Shown here: positions 34,140 through 42,943 of the stretch, piece by piece
Layout of the letters: the number at the start of each line of letters is the position of its first letter
Position numbering within the stretch: position 1 is the first letter of the stretch
NCBI GenBank assembly: GCA_035461765.1
Contig: DATHUY010000083.1
Span: 1-64,000 of the forward strand
Source of the DNA: Longimicrobiales bacterium
Lineage (GTDB): Bacteria > Gemmatimonadota > Gemmatimonadetes > Longimicrobiales > RSA9
Direction of reading: 5' to 3'
Length of the DNA: 64,000 nt
Translations under genes and position numbers: made by a program
The notes under the pieces: model-generated
Seen by the model: the letters and a program-made list of their open reading frames with translations, nothing else
What the model was told of the DNA's origin: nothing
The model's database searches: none

Positions 34140-35681
34140 GTGGCGCTTTCCGTGCATCGCAACGGCGGCATGGGGACGCCTCCGACCACCCGCCGCGACG
34201 CCGCGCTCTCCCCGAGAGTGCTGGACCGGCTTGCACTCGACCTCCAGGAACTGCGGCAGGAGGTGCTGAAAGGCGAGGCGGCACTGGCGGATGCGCTGGA
34301 CGCGGTACATCCGGACAATCGCCCGAGCGCGCGCAATCTCGTGCATTACCTGTCGCTGCGGCGCCACGACATCCGTGCGCTGCAGCTGCGCCTCGCACGC
34401 ACAGGCCTCTCCTCGCTCGGCCGGCTGGAGCCCCACGTCCTGGTCACCCTGGACCGTACCCTCGCCATGCTCGCGCTCGCGCGCGGCGGCGAGCCGCCGG
34501 ATTTCGAGACGCCACCGATCTCGTTCGGCGAAGGCAATCGCATCCTCGCCAGCAATACGCGCCGCCTGCTCGGCGTGCGCCCGCGCCAGCGCGCCGTCCA
34601 CATCGTCGTGACTCTGCCGACGGAGGCCGCGACGGACCCGCAGCTGGTGCGTGACCTCCTTGCGGCGGGAATGACATGCGCGCGGGTCAACTGCGCACAC
34701 GATGATGCCGCCGCGTGGGCCGCGATGGCGGAGAACGTGCGCACGGCAGCGAGCGCGCTCGGTCGCGAGTGCCGGCTGCTGGTGGATCTCGGCGGCCCGA
34801 AGCTGCGGACAGGCGCGGTCGCGGGCGGCGCGGACCGGCTGGTGCTGGCGGTGGGCGACTGCTTCGAGCTGGTCGCGGCGGAGGGTGTGCCGCTGCGTGA
34901 GACGGCGCGGCCACGGATCGCGTGTTCGACGCCCGAGATCTTCCGGTACGTGCAGGCAGGGGAGCCGATCTGGTTCAATGATGGCCGCATCGGCGGTGTG
35001 ATCGAGGACCGGATCAGCGACGGCATCGTCGTCCGCGTCACGCATGCGAAGAAGGGCGGCAGCAAGCTGCGCCCCGAGCGTGGCATCAACCTGCCGGAGA
35101 CCGATCTGACACTACCGGCGCTCACGGACAAGGACTTGCGCGACCTGGCCACGGTCATCCCGTGGGCCGATGCGATCGAACTGTCGTTCGTGCAGCGCAT
35201 TGAGGATGTCCAGGCGCTGCACGCCGCGCTCGACGAGCACGGCGCGGACCATGTCGGCGTCATCCTCAAGATCGAGAAGCGTCGTGCATTCGCGGATCTG
35301 CCGCTCCTGCTGCTCGCCGCAATGAAGCGCCGGAGCTGTGCCTTGATGATTGCGCGCGGCGACCTGGCCGTCGAAGCGGGGTTCGAGCGCATGGTGGAGG
35401 TGCAGGAAGAGATCCTGTGGATTGCCGAAGCCGCGCACGTGCCTGCGATCTGGGCCACGGAGGTGCTGGACGAGCTCGCGAAGGAAGGCACGCTGTCGCG
35501 CGCCGAGGTCACGGACGCGGCGATGGCCGCGCGCGCGGAAGCCGTCATGCTGAACAAGGGACCATTCGTGGTCGATGCCATTGCAACGCTCGACAACATC
35601 ATCGATCGCATGCAGGATCACCTCGCGAAGAAGCGGTCTCTGTTCCGCGCGCTGAGTGTCACCCGGAGCCTGTGGAAGTAG
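34140..35681 (+). CDS. Atypical pyruvate kinase, predicted K+-independent, no C-terminal domain
   Basis: 513 aa: a helical N-terminal domain (~1-135) not found in standard enzymes, then the kinase barrel, which ends at RALSVTRSLWK without the usual regulatory C-terminal domain. Catalytic residues by alignment: R182, N184, D216, K378, E380, D408 (ARGDLAVE), T440. The K+-ligand Ser and Thr of muscle enzyme are A186 and L217, and the Glu of GPEIR is K221 (GGPKLRTG), the change known in K+-independent kinases. Starts with GTG; the ATG at 34170 (MGTPPTT) is an alternative. Overlaps the converging phosphatase gene by 23 bp. Confidence 0.85.
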   Translation: MALSVHRNGGMGTPPTTRRDAALSPRVLDRLALDLQELRQEVLKGEAALADALDAVHPDNRPSARNLVHYLSLRRHDIRALQLRLARTGLSSLGRLEPHVLVTLDRTLAMLALARGGEPPDFETPPISFGEGNRILASNTRRLLGVRPRQRAVHIVVTLPTEAATDPQLVRDLLAAGMTCARVNCAHDDAAAWAAMAENVRTAASALGRECRLLVDLGGPKLRTGAVAGGADRLVLAVGDCFELVAAEGVPLRETARPRIACSTPEIFRYVQAGEPIWFNDGRIGGVIEDRISDGIVVRVTHAKKGGSKLRPERGINLPETDLTLPALTDKDLRDLATVIPWADAIELSFVQRIEDVQALHAALDEHGADHVGVILKIEKRRAFADLPLLLLAAMKRRSCALMIARGDLAVEAGFERMVEVQEEILWIAEAAHVPAIWATEVLDELAKEGTLSRAEVTDAAMAARAEAVMLNKGPFVVDAIATLDNIIDRMQDHLAKKRSLFRALSVTRSLWK

Positions 35682-36201
35682 CGTCGGCCCCGAGCATCCG
35701 CAGCTGCTTCGGAACCAGTGACCACAGCAGGAGCCCACTCCGCAGCCCCGCGTGCCCGCGCCCGTGCGCCCGCACATCCAGCATTACCGCTGCCCCCTTC
35801 TTTATGCGCACCACCGGTTCCGCCCGGCCGGTCATGAGCAGCCCGACGACGCCGCCCAGCTGCATGTCGTGCCCGACGATCGCAATCGTTTCCTTCCGTC
35901 CGGCATCCTGAAGCCACTCCACCAGGTGGGATGCGGACTCACCCGGTCGCAGCGCCTCCAGCTCGGTCAGGGCCGGACCGCCGAACTCGGCCCTGACGAT
36001 CTCCGCCGTCTCCAGCGCCCGCACGAGCGGGCTCGTCGCCAGCACATCGATGTGCGAGACCAGCCTGTGCAGCCCCGCGGCACCCAGGCGCATCCGCTCC
36101 CGCCCGTCGGCCGTGAGCGGTCGCAGATCGTCATTCACTCCCGTCTTCGCGAACTCCTTCACGCTCTCCGCGCGCGCGTGACGTATCACCAGCAGCCGCA
36201 T
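35659..36201 (-). CDS. sixA: SixA-type histidine phosphatase
   Basis: 180-residue member of the histidine phosphatase superfamily. The phosphoacceptor motif is VIRHARAE (H8); SPLVRALETAEIV and AIVGHDMQL supply the other Arg and His residues. SixA removes phosphate from HPt domains in E. coli; in other phyla the target is unknown. GGGGAG upstream of MRLLVIRH decides the start; the in-frame extension upstream is not conserved in character. Its 3' end overlaps the pyruvate kinase gene. Confidence 0.88.
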   Translation of the reverse strand: MRLLVIRHARAESVKEFAKTGVNDDLRPLTADGRERMRLGAAGLHRLVSHIDVLATSPLVRALETAEIVRAEFGGPALTELEALRPGESASHLVEWLQDAGRKETIAIVGHDMQLGGVVGLLMTGRAEPVVRIKKGAAVMLDVRAHGRGHAGLRSGLLLWSLVPKQLRMLGADATSTGSG

Positions 36202-36526
36202 GTGCTCCCCTCCCGTTGCCGTTGGACGATCCGGATCACCGCGAGGACTGCGCCCGCGGCTCCGGCCCCGCACGAGGGGCCGGTTGTAAACCGATCCCGC
36301 AGAATACGTTAGGGCGGAGCCCTGACTGCGGCCAACGCCGGGCATGGGCCCCCTCCGCTGGCGGCAGACGCCGCTGGATGGAATTATGCAGTCAATGACC
36401 GCGCCGCGCCGCCGCACTTGATGCCCGCGGTACGGTCGGCGCTGAAACTCGCGCGCCGCCCGCCGTGTATGGCCTTATGCATGTAACCGGCGGCACGCGG
36501 CCGCATCACCCCGGAATCAGAGGTTC
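36202..36526. other. Divergent intergenic region, no gene seen
   Basis: This 325-bp gap between the phosphatase and DUF305 cassette B holds only short GC-rich dyads and AT-richer patches (GAATTATGCA near 36382, CCTTATGCATG near 36474) that could be promoter parts. I see no protein-coding signal, terminator or repeat. Confidence 0.5.
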
Positions 36527-37216
36527 ATGACACGATCAGAGCTGCGGCTCATTGCCGCCCTTCTAGCCCCCATCGTGCTTCCCGCGTGCTCACAGGCCAC
36601 CGCGAGCCCGGCCGCTACGGCGCCCGCGCCAACGGCTGCCGATGAGGAATTCGAGGCGATTTTCCGCGCCCGGATGGATAGCGCGCGAACGCGCTATACC
36701 GACGCCGATGTGCATTTCATGACGGGGATGATCCACCACCATGCGCAGGCCATCGAGGTATCGCGTATGGTGCCCGGCCGCGGGGCCAGCCAGCCGGTGC
36801 AGACGCTGGCGGCGCGGATCATCAATGCGCAGCAGGATGAGATCGCCACGATGCAGCGGTGGCTGCGCAATCGCGACCAGCCCGTGCCGGAGCTGCACAT
36901 CACCGATACCGGCGTAATGGTCCACGGCGCGGACCACGCCATGCACATGCCGGGCATGCTCACGCCCGAGCAGATCCGCCAGCTGGACGCCGCGCGCGGC
37001 GCGGAATTCGACCGGCTGTTCCTCACGTTCATGATCCAGCACCACCGCGGCGCCGTGACCATGGTCCGCGAGCTGTTCGCCATGGATGGCGCCGGACAGG
37101 ACGAGGAGGTATTCAAGTTTGCTTCCGACGCGCAGGTCGATCAGGCGACGGAGGTGGCCCGCATGGAGCTCATGCTGTCAGAGATGAGCTCCGGGGATCG
37201 TTCTCAGAAGCCGTAA
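36527..37216 (+). CDS. DUF305 lipoprotein, cassette B
   Basis: 229 aa, paralogue of the cassette A protein with lipobox VLPAC. DUF305 motifs FMTGMIHHHAQAI, MHMPGML and FMIQHHRGAV match copy A, with an added His in the first. It has a longer N-terminal linker (EFEAIFRARMDSARTRY). Likely periplasmic metal-binding helical bundle. The LVIVD partner gene follows after 42 bp. Confidence 0.9.
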   Translation: MTRSELRLIAALLAPIVLPACSQATASPAATAPAPTAADEEFEAIFRARMDSARTRYTDADVHFMTGMIHHHAQAIEVSRMVPGRGASQPVQTLAARIINAQQDEIATMQRWLRNRDQPVPELHITDTGVMVHGADHAMHMPGMLTPEQIRQLDAARGAEFDRLFLTFMIQHHRGAVTMVRELFAMDGAGQDEEVFKFASDAQVDQATEVARMELMLSEMSSGDRSQKP

Positions 37217-37258
37217 GCTCACACTCGAACCCCCATCGCTCTAACCAGGAAACCCGCT

Positions 37259-39313
37259 ATGAGTTCAGTATCAGAATGCAGTTCCTTCGCCCGTCCGGGC
37301 GTCGCACGTTTTTTCTCGCTGCCGCTCGCCGTGTCGCTGCTGGCCGCGGCCGCGTGCGCACCGGCGGTCACTACCACCACGGCCGTGCCGTCCGGCAGCG
37401 CCGCCGACAACCGTGCTGCTGACGCGCCGATGCCCGATCCGCGCGTGGGCCTTCGCGCCGGGCTGACCAACGCGGAAGAAGCCATATGGAATCTGCGCGT
37501 GCTCTCGAAGACGCCGCCGCCGCCGGACTTCATCGGCGTGACCAATTCGGACCTGGCGTTCTCCGGCAACTACGCGATCCAGGGCAACTACAACGGCTTT
37601 CAGGTCTGGGACATCTCCAACCCCAGCGCGCCCGTGTTCACGAAGGGATTCGTGTGCCCCGCTTCGCAGAGCGACGTATCGGTATATCGCAACCTGCTGT
37701 TCGTCTCGGGCGAGGGACTGGGCGGCCGTCTGGACTGCGGTACGCAGGGCGTGCCGACCGCAGTCAGTGCCGACCGCCTGCGCGGCATACGCATCTTCGA
37801 CATCACGGACATCCGTAACCCGCGCTATGTCGCGAACGTCCAGACCTGTCGTGGCTCGCACACGCACACCGTGCTGAAGGATCCGAACGACGACCAGAAC
37901 GTCTACATCTACGTGTCCGGCTCAGCCGGCGTACGACCCGCCGAGGAGCTCCCGGGCTGTGTCGCCGCGCCCCCGAGCGAGGATCCGAACTCGGCCCTGT
38001 TCCGCATCGAGGTGATCCGCGTCCCGCTCGCCAACCCGCAGATGGCCACGATCGTGAACTCGCCGCGCATTTTCGAGGGACTGGTCGCACCGCCGCGCCA
38101 TGGCCTGTCGCCGGCCGATGAGGCCGCGGCCGCCCGTGCACGTCAGGAGGCGGAGCGCGCCCGCGCCGAGGGCAAGTTCGTCGTCGAGATTCAGGGGTCA
38201 CTGCAGGTGTTGCCCGATCAGTTCGTCAATGCGCAGCTCGACAGCATCGTCAAGGCGCGCGGAGCCACGGGTGCGCCGACGCCAGCGGACAGTGCTAAGC
38301 TGAAGGCGGAGATACAGGGCATTGTCGACCGCATGATTGCCGCCCAGATGGGCCCGCAGCAGGGTGCGGACGGACCGCGGCCCGGCCCGACGCAGTGCCA
38401 CGACATCACCGTGTACCCGGCGGTCGGCCTGGCCGGCGGGGCGTGTGAGGGTTACGGCCTGCTGCTCGACATCAGCGATCCGGTCAATCCGAGACGCCTC
38501 GACGCGGCAGCCGACTCCAACTTCTCGTACTGGCATTCGGCTACGTTCAACAACTCGGCCACCAAGGTGCTCTTCAGCGACGAGTGGGGCGGCGGCGGCC
38601 AGCCGAAGTGCCGTGCACTCGATCCACGCGAGTGGGGCGCCAACGCGATCTTCACGATCGAGAATCGCAGGCTGCAGTTCCGCAGCTACTACAAGCTGCC
38701 GGCCGTGCAGACGGAGTTCGAGAACTGCGTCGCGCACAACGGCTCCATCATCCCGATCCCGGGCCGCGACGTAATGGTCCAGGCGTGGTACCAGGGCGGC
38801 ATCTCCGTATTCGACTGGACGGATCCCGAGAACCCCTACGAGATCGCGTTCCACGACCGTGGCCCGAGCAGCGCAACCGAGATGGGTCCGGGCGGCAGCT
38901 GGTCCGTGTACTGGTACAACGGTGCGATCGTCAGCTCCGAGATCGCACGCGGCCTCGACATCTTCGAGCTGGTACCGAGTGCGCACCTCTCGCAGAACGA
39001 GATCGACGCGGCGAACACGGTCAGGCTCGAGTACCTGAACACACAGGGTCAGCCGCAGTATGTCTGGCCGCCGTCGTTCGCGCTGGCACGCGCGTACGCC
39101 GATCAGCTCGAGCGCAGTAACGGGCTGTCGGGCAGTCAGCTCGCAGCCGTGCGCACAGCGCTTACGAATGCAGAGCGCGCTTCAGGCTCCGCGCGCAGCA
39201 CCGCGCTGACGTCGCTCGCAGGCACGATCGACGGCTACGCCGGCGGATCGTCGGACGCGGCGCGCGTCCGGCTGCTCGGCGGCGCCGTAAGAGATCTGGC
39301 TGGCGTGCGTTAG
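37259..39313 (+). CDS. LVIVD-repeat beta-propeller lipoprotein, cassette B
   Basis: 684 aa, lipobox LAAAAC (C33), close paralogue of the cassette A protein over the whole propeller; shared blocks include CPASQSDVSVYRNLLFVSGE, TCRGSHTHT, QCHDIT and NCVAHNGS. It differs by an insertion of about 75 residues, helical and Ala/Arg/Glu-rich (AAAARARQEAERARAEGKF and following), between the fourth and fifth blades. AGGAAA precedes the ATG. A strong terminator follows. Function unknown; retention of all Cys/His blocks in both copies suggests they matter. Confidence 0.87.
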   Translation: MSSVSECSSFARPGVARFFSLPLAVSLLAAAACAPAVTTTTAVPSGSAADNRAADAPMPDPRVGLRAGLTNAEEAIWNLRVLSKTPPPPDFIGVTNSDLAFSGNYAIQGNYNGFQVWDISNPSAPVFTKGFVCPASQSDVSVYRNLLFVSGEGLGGRLDCGTQGVPTAVSADRLRGIRIFDITDIRNPRYVANVQTCRGSHTHTVLKDPNDDQNVYIYVSGSAGVRPAEELPGCVAAPPSEDPNSALFRIEVIRVPLANPQMATIVNSPRIFEGLVAPPRHGLSPADEAAAARARQEAERARAEGKFVVEIQGSLQVLPDQFVNAQLDSIVKARGATGAPTPADSAKLKAEIQGIVDRMIAAQMGPQQGADGPRPGPTQCHDITVYPAVGLAGGACEGYGLLLDISDPVNPRRLDAAADSNFSYWHSATFNNSATKVLFSDEWGGGGQPKCRALDPREWGANAIFTIENRRLQFRSYYKLPAVQTEFENCVAHNGSIIPIPGRDVMVQAWYQGGISVFDWTDPENPYEIAFHDRGPSSATEMGPGGSWSVYWYNGAIVSSEIARGLDIFELVPSAHLSQNEIDAANTVRLEYLNTQGQPQYVWPPSFALARAYADQLERSNGLSGSQLAAVRTALTNAERASGSARSTALTSLAGTIDGYAGGSSDAARVRLLGGAVRDLAGVR

Positions 39314-39334
39314 AGACCGCGGCTGGCTGCAGAA

Positions 39335-39370
39335 AAAGGGGCGGTGGAGCTGATGCTCCGCCGCCCCTTT
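39335..39370. terminator. Bidirectional terminator after LVIVD cassette B
   Basis: AAAGGGGCGGTGGAGC pairs with GCTCCGCCGCCCCTTT (16 bp, one G-T) around TGAT, with an A-tract before and T-tract after. It can serve the LVIVD gene and, read the other way, transcripts from the minus-strand operon. Confidence 0.85.
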
Positions 39371-39373
39371 CCT

Positions 39374-39527
39374 CACCGGACCTGGCTTCGGTTTGCGGTT
39401 GTGACCGATCCACGCATGAAATTATCCACAATCGAGCCTCGTTTGGCACTGCTATTCATGCTTCACAAGCAGTGGATCGCGCATGGCCGGATAGAGCATA
39501 ACCGCAAACCGAAGCCGGGTCCGGGTG
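39374..39527 (-). repeat. 154-bp palindromic element, copy 2
   Basis: The arms 39376-39400 and 39500-39524 are reverse complements with one mismatch; on the minus strand it begins CACCCGGACCCGGCTTC. Length equals copy 1 exactly. On the minus strand it starts one base after the stop codon of the large regulator, as copy 1 starts right after its gene. It fills nearly the whole space between the terminator and that stop. Confidence 0.88.
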
Positions 39528-39528
39528 A

Positions 39529-42456
39529 TTACCCGCCCGGAACGATGTCCGCTGACCGGATCCGCTCATACAGCTCCAGCGTCTCCTCTTCGGGCTCCAG
39601 CTCGAGGCTCTGAAGAACGGCGAGCAGCCGGTCGTAATGGCGCAATGCGTGTGCGCGCCGGCCCGCACGCGTGAGGGCCAGCAGCAATCCGCGGTGCGCC
39701 GCCTCGTGCAATGGCTCGCACGCGATGACGCGTTCGTACACTTCGGCGGCGTCGGCGTCGTCACCGGCAGTTTCCAGGAGCTCCGCGAGCCGCAGTCCCA
39801 CGTTGCAGTACAGACGGCGCAGGCGGTCCTGCACATCGTCGCGCCACGCGCCAGCGGTCTCGCCCGCCAGGAAGTGATCGCGATAGAGACGCATGGCGCT
39901 TCGCAGCGCCGGGACCGCAGCGTCGCCGTCCAGCGCCATGGCCGACTCGGCCTGCTCCTGAAACGCGGCGACATCGAAATCCACGGTGACACCCGGCGCA
40001 ATCATGTAGCGTTCGCCGTCCAGCACGACCCAGTCCGCGTGGCCGATCGTTCGACGTACGTGATGCATGGTGACGTGGAAGCTGTTGCGCACCTGAGCAG
40101 GCGACGCCTCCGGCCAGAGCGCAGCGCCGATCTCCGCACGTGTGCGGCCCTGCGGCCGCAGCAGGAGGAAGGCGAGGAGCTCCTTCGGCTTGGCGTACGG
40201 CCAGGCACTGACCGCGGTACCCTGTACTTCCACCTCGAAAGGTCCGAGAGCGCGGACGCACAGATCTGTTGCCACAGGGCTCGGCGCAGGCGACGCGGCC
40301 GCTGGGACAGGCACTGCTGTGTCCGCAGTGCGCACCGCGGGAAGAGGCGCAATCGGCTGCACGGCGGCGGGCTGCGTTGCAGCACCCCCGAGCACTTCAT
40401 CGAGAGCGTGTGCCGGCTGCACGTGAGTCCCTTCGTCGAAGGCGCGCTCGTACTCAACGTCGCCGAGCAATTCGCGCAGCCGTCCGACCAGGCGGTCCAT
40501 GACCACATCATCGTGCTGGAACCGGTTGGCACCGATGTGACGACGCATGGCGGAGGCAATGCCGATCTCACGCGCTGCTGCCCGCGGATCGCGCTCCGAA
40601 CGACAGTAAGCGCGGTAGTCGATCGCGCGCGCGATGAAGAGGAACGATGGATCACGGCGCAGCGCCTCGAGCGATTCGAGGACCATCGCCTCCATCTTTT
40701 CCATCCCGGCACTCCCAATGAGGACGGTCGCGTATGTTTGCAGGGCGACGGCCAGCTCGCGATCCTGACCGAAGCTGCGCGCGATCTGTACGGCCTCTTC
40801 CATCATCTCGATCGCGCGCTCCCGGTTCCCCGCACCGAACTCCGCCATGCCGCCGAGCAGCAGTGCGAGCCGCAGACCGTATTCATCGCCGTTCGCGCGC
40901 ATCCACCGCTCCGCGCGTGCCGTGTACTCGCGCGCGGTGGGTGACAGCGAGCTCGACCAGGTCATGCCGATGTAGTTCAGCGCGTACGCTTCCAGCCGTG
41001 CATCGCCGACGGCCGCAGCCAGCACGGCCGCTTCCTCGAGGTACGGCCGGGCGACGGCGGGCTGGGCGCGCAGCGCGGCCAGCGCACCGATCGCGAACAG
41101 CAGCGCGGCACGCTCGCGCGTCGGCTCCCGTGCAGCCGGCAGCTCGAGTGCATCGCTGAGCCAGCGGTGCGCCTCCACCCAGTAACGGGTGCTGAACCAG
41201 AACCACCAGAGCATCCCGACCAGACGCACGTGCTGCTGCGGGTCGTGTTCGCGCGTCCAGGAGAGCACCTCCCGGATGTTGTCCAGCTCTGGCTCAAGCT
41301 GTGCGAACGCGCTGCGCCGCGCACGCGTCGTGAACGACGGCTCGACAGCGGCAACTCGCGCACTGATCACGGCAGCGAGCCGGCCGCGCACGCGCTCCGT
41401 CTCGCCCGCCTCTGCCAGCCGCTGCTCCGCATACTGCCGCATGGTCTCGAGCAGGTGGTAGCGCGCACTGCCGTCCTGTTCACGCACCACGATCATCGAG
41501 CGGTCCGCCAGCACTGCGATCAGGTCGAGCACTGTGTGCGGCGCGATACCATCGCCTGACGCCACCTCCTCGACCATATCGAGCGTGAATCCCCCGCGGA
41601 ATACGGCCAGACGGCGCAGCACGACGCGGGCTTCCTCGCGCAGCAGGTCATGACTCCAGTCGAGCGCAGCGCGCAGCGTGCGATGCCGCGGCAGCGCAGT
41701 CCGTGCGCCAGACGTGAGCAGTGAGAACGCGTCACTCAGCCGGTCGCGGATCTGCTCCGGTGAGAGGTGGCGCACGCGCGCGGCGGCGAGCTCGATTGCG
41801 AGAGGGATGCCGTCGAGGTGCATGCAGATGTCAGCGATGACGCGTGCATTGGCGGCTGACAGCGTGAACGACGGGAGCACGTCGCGGGCGCGATCCACGA
41901 AGAGTCGTACGGCATCGGAGGAGGCGAGTGCGTCCAGACCGTCGTCGGGCGCAGGCAGTGCGAGCGGCGGCACCAGCCAGGCACGCTCACCCGCGACGCC
42001 GAGCGCCTCGCGACTGGTCGCAATGATGCGCAGGTGCGGACACGCGCGCAGCAGCGTGTCCGCGAGCGCGGCGCAGGTATCGACGAGATGCTCGCAGTTG
42101 TCCAGCACGAGCGTCAGTGACCGGTCGCCGAGCGTCGCGATGATGGAGTCCGCGGACGCAGCACCGCCCTCCGTCGGCGAACCGAGCGCGCGCTGAACAG
42201 CAGCCGCAACGAGGCGCTCCTCCATGAGCGGCGCGAGCTCGACCCACGCGACGTCGTCAGCATCTGTCCCGGGAATCTGCGTCACGAGCTGGAGTGCGAG
42301 TCGTGACTTGCCGCTGCCGCCCGCGCCTGTCAGCGTGAGCAGACGCGCCGACTCCGCAAGCTGCCGCAGTGCCGCGAGCTCGCGCTCGCGGCCGATGAAG
42401 TGCGTCAGCTCGACGGGCAGTGTACCGCGCCCTGGCCCGGATCCGGTTGTCGTCAT
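39529..42456 (-). CDS. Large STAND/SARP-type regulator with reversed domain order
   Basis: 975 aa. N-terminal NB-ARC/AAA module: FIGRERELAAL, Walker A GAGGSGKS (44-51), Walker B LTLVLDNCEH, IIATSREALGV and GIPLAIELAAARV; then helical TPR-like repeats (~330-700); an Ala/Pro linker; and at 732-975 a winged helix (RALGPFEVEVQG, AKPKELLAFLLL, RNSFHVTMHHVRRTIG) plus BTAD domain, the DNA-binding part of SARP activators. In AfsR-type SARPs the DNA-binding part is N-terminal; here it is C-terminal. Probably an ATP-controlled activator. The ATG used (MTTTGSG) has no clear ribosome site. It lies 58 bp after the hydrolase-like gene. Confidence 0.87.
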   Translation of the reverse strand: MTTTGSGPGRGTLPVELTHFIGRERELAALRQLAESARLLTLTGAGGSGKSRLALQLVTQIPGTDADDVAWVELAPLMEERLVAAAVQRALGSPTEGGAASADSIIATLGDRSLTLVLDNCEHLVDTCAALADTLLRACPHLRIIATSREALGVAGERAWLVPPLALPAPDDGLDALASSDAVRLFVDRARDVLPSFTLSAANARVIADICMHLDGIPLAIELAAARVRHLSPEQIRDRLSDAFSLLTSGARTALPRHRTLRAALDWSHDLLREEARVVLRRLAVFRGGFTLDMVEEVASGDGIAPHTVLDLIAVLADRSMIVVREQDGSARYHLLETMRQYAEQRLAEAGETERVRGRLAAVISARVAAVEPSFTTRARRSAFAQLEPELDNIREVLSWTREHDPQQHVRLVGMLWWFWFSTRYWVEAHRWLSDALELPAAREPTRERAALLFAIGALAALRAQPAVARPYLEEAAVLAAAVGDARLEAYALNYIGMTWSSSLSPTAREYTARAERWMRANGDEYGLRLALLLGGMAEFGAGNRERAIEMMEEAVQIARSFGQDRELAVALQTYATVLIGSAGMEKMEAMVLESLEALRRDPSFLFIARAIDYRAYCRSERDPRAAAREIGIASAMRRHIGANRFQHDDVVMDRLVGRLRELLGDVEYERAFDEGTHVQPAHALDEVLGGAATQPAAVQPIAPLPAVRTADTAVPVPAAASPAPSPVATDLCVRALGPFEVEVQGTAVSAWPYAKPKELLAFLLLRPQGRTRAEIGAALWPEASPAQVRNSFHVTMHHVRRTIGHADWVVLDGERYMIAPGVTVDFDVAAFQEQAESAMALDGDAAVPALRSAMRLYRDHFLAGETAGAWRDDVQDRLRRLYCNVGLRLAELLETAGDDADAAEVYERVIACEPLHEAAHRGLLLALTRAGRRAHALRHYDRLLAVLQSLELEPEEETLELYERIRSADIVPGG

Positions 42457-42514
42457 GAACGGCTGCAGGATGGAGGTGACCGCCCCTGCAATCTGACGCC
42501 GCGGGCTGCCCGAA

Positions 42515-42943
42515 TCAACGGGACGGCGGTGCGACCGTTTCCAGCAGCTCGAACGCTTCGCCGGATCGGTCGACCAGCCGCTCCGCCAGCCACGCCAGGT
42601 CCGCTGCGAGCACGACTGCCGGACGATCCAGCCCCAGCCCGTCGATGACGCCGACGATCCATTCGGCGGCCGCCGGGCCATCATCATCGCCCGCCATCCA
42701 TCGATGTCCGGCGTCCGGTGCACCTGCAGCGTCGTCTGCCATGGTGGGCCGTATCGGGTCGCCCAGCGGCGGAACGGGCGCGATCACCCGGCCGCCGCCC
42801 GCGTAGTGGTGGATCAGGCGCATTCGTTCGGCTGCGTCTCCGGTCAGAACCACCACGACGCGATCGCCGCGGCCGCAGCGCAGGTAGTGCGTCTCCTGCA
42901 CACCCACCTGCACCACGGCCTCGATGATGCCGCCCTCCGTCAC
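42515..42943 (-). CDS. Alpha/beta-hydrolase-like protein lacking the nucleophile
   Basis: 142 residues. The order THYLRCGRGDRVVVVLTG, GGGRVIAPVPPLG, then AAAEWIVGVIDGLGLDRPAV followed by VLAADLAWLAERLVDRSGEAF imitates the first half of alpha/beta hydrolases (HG loop, DxPGxG, GLDRxxLVGHSxGG), but the GxSxG elbow is replaced by VLAADLAW and the acid/His half is absent. So it is probably non-enzymatic. GTG start overlaps the stop of the Ig-like lipoprotein (GTGA). The family guess is weak; the reading frame and coupling are firmer. Confidence 0.55.
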   Translation of the reverse strand: MTEGGIIEAVVQVGVQETHYLRCGRGDRVVVVLTGDAAERMRLIHHYAGGGRVIAPVPPLGDPIRPTMADDAAGAPDAGHRWMAGDDDGPAAAEWIVGVIDGLGLDRPAVVLAADLAWLAERLVDRSGEAFELLETVAPPSR

